Source: Bordetella parapertussis
GTDB lineage: Bacteria > Pseudomonadota > Gammaproteobacteria > Burkholderiales > Burkholderiaceae_B
NCBI GenBank assembly: GCA_945869355.1
Contig: CAMBPA010000029.1
Location: 1 to 9,523 of the forward strand
Direction: 5' to 3'
Length of the DNA stretch: 9,523 nucleotides
Position numbers and translations under genes: made by a program. Below are positions 7,145 to 9,523 of this stretch, one piece after another. The notes under the pieces are model-generated. The model ran no database searches and had not been told where the DNA came from. It worked only from the letters and a program-made list of their open reading frames with translations. Each line of letters begins with the position of its first letter. Positions within the stretch are counted from its first letter, which is position 1.

Positions 7145-7879
7145 ATGGATCTTAAAGATAAGGTTGCACTCGTCACGGGTGCCTCGCGCGGGATTGGCAA
7201 GGCGATTGCTTTTGAATTAGCGGCGCGTGGCGCAACGGTCGTGGGGACAGCGACCACCGAAGCAGGTGCGCAGGCTGTCACGCAGATGCTTGCGCCTCAT
7301 GGTGGTCGCGGCGTCGTGTTGAACGTCACTGATGCTCCTGCGTGCGATGCCTTGGTCGATACCTTGACCAAACAGTCAGGCGGCCTGCATATTTTGGTGA
7401 ATAACGCTGGCATCACACGCGATAACCTCGCGATGCGCATGAAGGATGAGGATTGGGACGCTGTGTTGCAGACTAACCTCAGCGCTGTTTTCCGCCTATC
7501 GCGCGCCGTGATGCGGAGCATGATGAAGGCCCGCTGGGGGCGCATCATCAACATCACTTCGGTGGTTGGTTCTAGTGGTAATCCCGGACAGGCAAATTAT
7601 GCTGCCGCTAAGGCAGGTGTCGCTGGCATGAGCCGCGCACTGGCACGTGAACTCGGCAGCCGGGGCGTGACGGTGAATTGTGTGGCGCCTGGTTTTATCG
7701 AAACCGACATGACAAGCGCGTTAGATGACACGCAAACTGCGGCACTTTTGGGGCAAATCCCTCTTGGCCGGCTTGGGTCTGCGGCCGATATTGCACATGC
7801 TGTCGCATTCTTAGCCTCGCCTAATGCGAGTTACATCACAGGTACGACGCTGCACGTGAATGGCGGCATGTACATGTAA
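7145..7879 (+). CDS. fabG: 3-oxoacyl-ACP reductase (FabG)
   Basis: A 244-residue short-chain dehydrogenase/reductase, exactly the length of E. coli FabG. It performs the NADPH-dependent reduction of 3-ketoacyl-ACP to 3-hydroxyacyl-ACP in each elongation cycle. The nucleotide-binding TGASRGIG (11-18), NNAG (86-89), N111, S139, and the Y152-x3-K156 pair complete the catalytic tetrad; GR near 132-133 and the C-terminal ITGTTLHVNGGMYM are typical. ATG 7145 is chosen because GGAG (7135-7138) sits six bases upstream and the protein then starts MDLKDKVALVTG; a TTG at 7133 would add four residues and place the Shine-Dalgarno inside the gene. Many SDR enzymes look similar, but the position between fabD and acpP settles the role. 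Confidence 0.98.
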   Translation: MDLKDKVALVTGASRGIGKAIAFELAARGATVVGTATTEAGAQAVTQMLAPHGGRGVVLNVTDAPACDALVDTLTKQSGGLHILVNNAGITRDNLAMRMKDEDWDAVLQTNLSAVFRLSRAVMRSMMKARWGRIINITSVVGSSGNPGQANYAAAKAGVAGMSRALARELGSRGVTVNCVAPGFIETDMTSALDDTQTAALLGQIPLGRLGSAADIAHAVAFLASPNASYITGTTLHVNGGMYM

Positions 7880-7903
7880 TAGGTTTTTTTTCTCCCGGTT
7901 AGC

Positions 7904-7909
7904 TATAAT
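7904..7909 (+). promoter_or_regulatory. Probable acpP promoter -10 element
   Basis: A perfect TATAAT lies in the 60-nt fabG-acpP gap, with a predicted transcription start near 7916 and a leader of about 24 bases. The -35 region is poor (only T-rich sequence from the T8 run at 7884-7891), so activity may depend on the strong -10 or on upstream T-rich DNA. Separate transcription of acpP fits the very high need for acyl carrier protein. Confidence 0.55.
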
Positions 7910-7939
7910 TCGCCGGACTTTTCCCCTTTGGAGATCTGC

Positions 7940-8176
7940 ATGGAAAGCATCGAACAGCGCGTCAAAAAGATTGTCGCTGAACAACTTGGCGTAAACGAAG
8001 CCGAGATCAAGAACGCATCGTCTTTTTTGGACGATCTCGGTGCCGATTCGCTCGACATGGTTGAGTTGGTGATGGCGCTCGAGGACGAGTTCGAGACTGA
8101 GATTCCAGATGAAGAAGCTGAAAAGATCACGACTGTCCAACAGGCTGTGGACTACATCACCTCGAATTCTAAGTAA
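7940..8176 (+). CDS. acpP: Acyl carrier protein (AcpP)
   Basis: A 78-residue, highly acidic four-helix carrier protein, the same size as E. coli AcpP. S37 in the [18 protein letters not shown] signature is the 4'-phosphopantetheine attachment site, which carries growing acyl chains as thioesters between the Fab enzymes and on to PlsX and other acyltransferases. ATG 7940 is preferred over an in-frame TTG at 7928 because GGAG (7930-7933) sits six bases upstream of the ATG and the protein then begins [17 protein letters not shown] as in the family. A probable promoter with a perfect -10 lies in the gap after fabG. The following gene fabF begins 74 nt after the stop. Confidence 0.99.
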   Translation: MESIEQRVKKIVAEQLGVNEAEIKNASSFLDDLGADSLDMVELVMALEDEFETEIPDEEAEKITTVQQAVDYITSNSK

Positions 8177-8189
8177 GTCTTGGAGATGC

Positions 8190-8219
8190 GTGCACGGAGC
8201 TTTGGCTGCGTGTGTGCAC
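8190..8219 (+). repeat. Paired GTGCAC hexamers in the acpP-fabF gap
   Basis: The self-complementary hexamer GTGCAC occurs at 8190-8195 and again at 8214-8219, 24 bases apart, in the 74-nt gap between acpP and fabF. Because each copy is a palindrome, the pair could form a 6-base stem (7 with a G-U pair) with an 18-base loop in RNA, or act as two spaced DNA sites. No U-run follows, so it is not a classical terminator. It may be chance. Confidence 0.25.
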
Positions 8220-8250
8220 TGGCCGCCATTATCAATTTGAGGAGTGGTGC

Positions 8251-9480
8251 GTGAAGCGACGCGTCGTCATTACAGGTCTAGGCATCGTTAGCCCCGTCGG
8301 CAACGATATTCCAACGGCTTGGGACAATATCGTTAACGGTCGGTCCGGCATCGGACGAATCACGCGCTTTGATCCGAGCGCTTTTAACGCGCACATCGCT
8401 GGAGAAGTGAAGGGGTTTGATGTCACGCAAATCCTGCCAGCCAAAGAGGCCCGAACAATGGATACCTTTATCCATTATGGGATCGCTGCGGGGATACAGG
8501 CTTGGAAAGACTCGGGCCTAGAGATCACTGAAGCGAATGCAGAACGTGTGGGCGTGATTGTGGGTTCTGGTATTGGTGGTCTTCAGCGTATTGAAGAGAC
8601 CCAAACTGAGTACCTCGAGCGCGGTCCACGCCGCATTTCTCCTTTTTTCGTTCCAGCGTCCTTGATCAACTTGATCTCGGGGCAGTTATCGATCATGTTG
8701 GGTTTTAAAGGCCCTTCGTATGCGGTCGTATCGGCATGTACGACGGGCCTGCACTCCATTGGTGATGCGGCACGGATGATCGAGTACGGTGATGCCGATG
8801 TCATGATGGCCGGTGGCGCAGAATCGACAGTTTCGCCTCTGGGTATCGGTGGATTTGCAGCGATGCGAGCCTTGTCGCAGCGTAACGATGACCCAGCTAC
8901 CGCCTCGCGCCCTTGGGACCGCGATCGCGATGGTTTTGTGTTGGGCGAAGGCGCAGGCGTTCTGATTCTTGAAGAGTACGAACACGCAAAAAAACGTGGC
9001 GCACGCATTTATGGTGAGTTCGCGGGCTTTGGCATGAGCTCCGATGCGCATCACATTACGGCCCCTGATCGCGATGGTCCACGTCGCGGCATCGCCAACG
9101 CGTTGCGCAATGCCGGTATCAATGCTGATCAGGTTCAATACGTCAATGCACACGGAACATCCACACCGCTAGGTGACAAAAACGAAACGGAAGCGCTCAA
9201 GCTAGCGTTTGGTGATCATGCAAAGAAACTTGTCATCAATTCCACGAAGTCGATGACGGGCCATTTATTGGGTGCTGCAGGGGGTATTGAGGCGGTGTTT
9301 GCTACCTTGGCTGTCCACCATCAGATTTCACCCCCGACGATCAATATCTTTAATCAAGATCCCGAGTGCGATCTAGACTACTGCGCCAACGTGGCGCGTG
9401 AGCTCAAAATCGACGTTGCGTTGTCGAATTCCTTCGGTTTCGGTGGCACGAACGGCTCAATGGCGGTTCGGCGCGTTTGA
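8251..9480 (+). CDS. fabF: Beta-ketoacyl-ACP synthase II (FabF)
   Basis: A 409-residue KAS II (E. coli FabF has 413), which condenses malonyl-ACP with acyl-ACP to lengthen fatty acids by two carbons. The Cys-His-His set is present: C163 in VVSACTTGLHS, H301 in NAHGTSTPLGD and H338 in KSMTGHLLGAAGG, with K333 also conserved; RPWDRDRDGFVLGEGAG (220-236) and the C-terminal NSFGFGGTNGS glycine-rich loop are typical. The start is GTG 8251, with GAGGAG (8239-8244) six bases upstream and N-terminus MKRRVVITGLG. The frame is open to 8212, but that extension lacks family similarity and would bury the Shine-Dalgarno. After the TGA only 43 bases remain, in which I see no gene or terminator. Confidence 0.98.
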   Translation: MKRRVVITGLGIVSPVGNDIPTAWDNIVNGRSGIGRITRFDPSAFNAHIAGEVKGFDVTQILPAKEARTMDTFIHYGIAAGIQAWKDSGLEITEANAERVGVIVGSGIGGLQRIEETQTEYLERGPRRISPFFVPASLINLISGQLSIMLGFKGPSYAVVSACTTGLHSIGDAARMIEYGDADVMMAGGAESTVSPLGIGGFAAMRALSQRNDDPATASRPWDRDRDGFVLGEGAGVLILEEYEHAKKRGARIYGEFAGFGMSSDAHHITAPDRDGPRRGIANALRNAGINADQVQYVNAHGTSTPLGDKNETEALKLAFGDHAKKLVINSTKSMTGHLLGAAGGIEAVFATLAVHHQISPPTINIFNQDPECDLDYCANVARELKIDVALSNSFGFGGTNGSMAVRRV

Positions 9481-9523
9481 TCCCTCCTGGGCAGCGCTCT
9501 GTCACAGTTTCGGTGTTTAGGCA

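Noticed and set aside
7868..7891. CATGTACATG palindrome plus T8 as a rho-independent terminator
   Set aside because: The palindrome overlaps the fabG stop and allows only a 3-pair stem around a 4-base loop, too weak for a terminator; the T-run is kept only as a question about the acpP promoter.
1..9523. A novel defence, mobile or secondary-metabolite system
   Set aside because: Every strand segment is explained by conserved envelope-repair, nucleotide-cleaning, ribosomal and fatty-acid genes; no integrase, transposase, repeat array or unknown multi-gene cluster is present.

Overview
The window is an ordinary chromosomal housekeeping segment from a betaproteobacterium, most likely of the order Burkholderiales. 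A placement near Alcaligenaceae is possible but cannot be fixed from sequence alone. Reasons: the order maf(yceF) <- | -> yceD-rpmF-plsX-fabH-fabD-fabG-acpP-fabF, the protein lengths and motifs, and the moderately GC-rich codon use. Every gene but one reads as an intact member of a known family; the exception is the msrP fragment cut by the left edge. I found no mobile element, CRISPR array, tRNA or rRNA, and no gene-free stretch over 300 bases.

Left part (1-953, + strand): the 3' end of msrP, the molybdenum catalytic subunit of the periplasmic methionine sulfoxide reductase, followed by msrQ, its haem-containing membrane partner. The two overlap at the stop/start codons. Together they repair oxidised methionines in envelope proteins, using electrons from the respiratory chain.

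Middle part (950-3126, - strand): a three-gene leftward unit in the order maf (YceF-type nucleotide pyrophosphatase), a divergent RsmI-like SAM methyltransferase, and an AmiD-like lipoprotein amidase with a peptidoglycan-binding domain. The genes are 6 nt apart or overlap by ATGA. The amidase and msrQ converge so tightly that their stop codons share one TTAA.

Right part (3151-9480, + strand): a good sigma70-type promoter in the maf/yceD divergent gap leads into yceD (23S rRNA/ribosome-related DUF177 protein), rpmF (ribosomal protein L32) and the phospholipid/fatty-acid synthesis genes plsX, fabH, fabD, fabG, acpP and fabF. FabD loads malonyl onto the AcpP carrier. FabH starts chains with acetyl-CoA, FabG reduces the 3-keto group, FabF elongates, and PlsX moves finished acyl chains from ACP to phosphate for phospholipid synthesis. 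The dehydratase and enoyl reductase are not in the window. Extra internal promoters are likely before rpmF and acpP, whose -10/discriminator sequences are strikingly alike.

I did not find an undescribed system. The items most worth a second look are the RsmI paralogue with altered motifs beside maf, the matched rpmF/acpP promoter cores, the start sites of plsX and fabD that lack Shine-Dalgarno sequences, and a 22-codon reading frame whose stop overlaps the fabF start.
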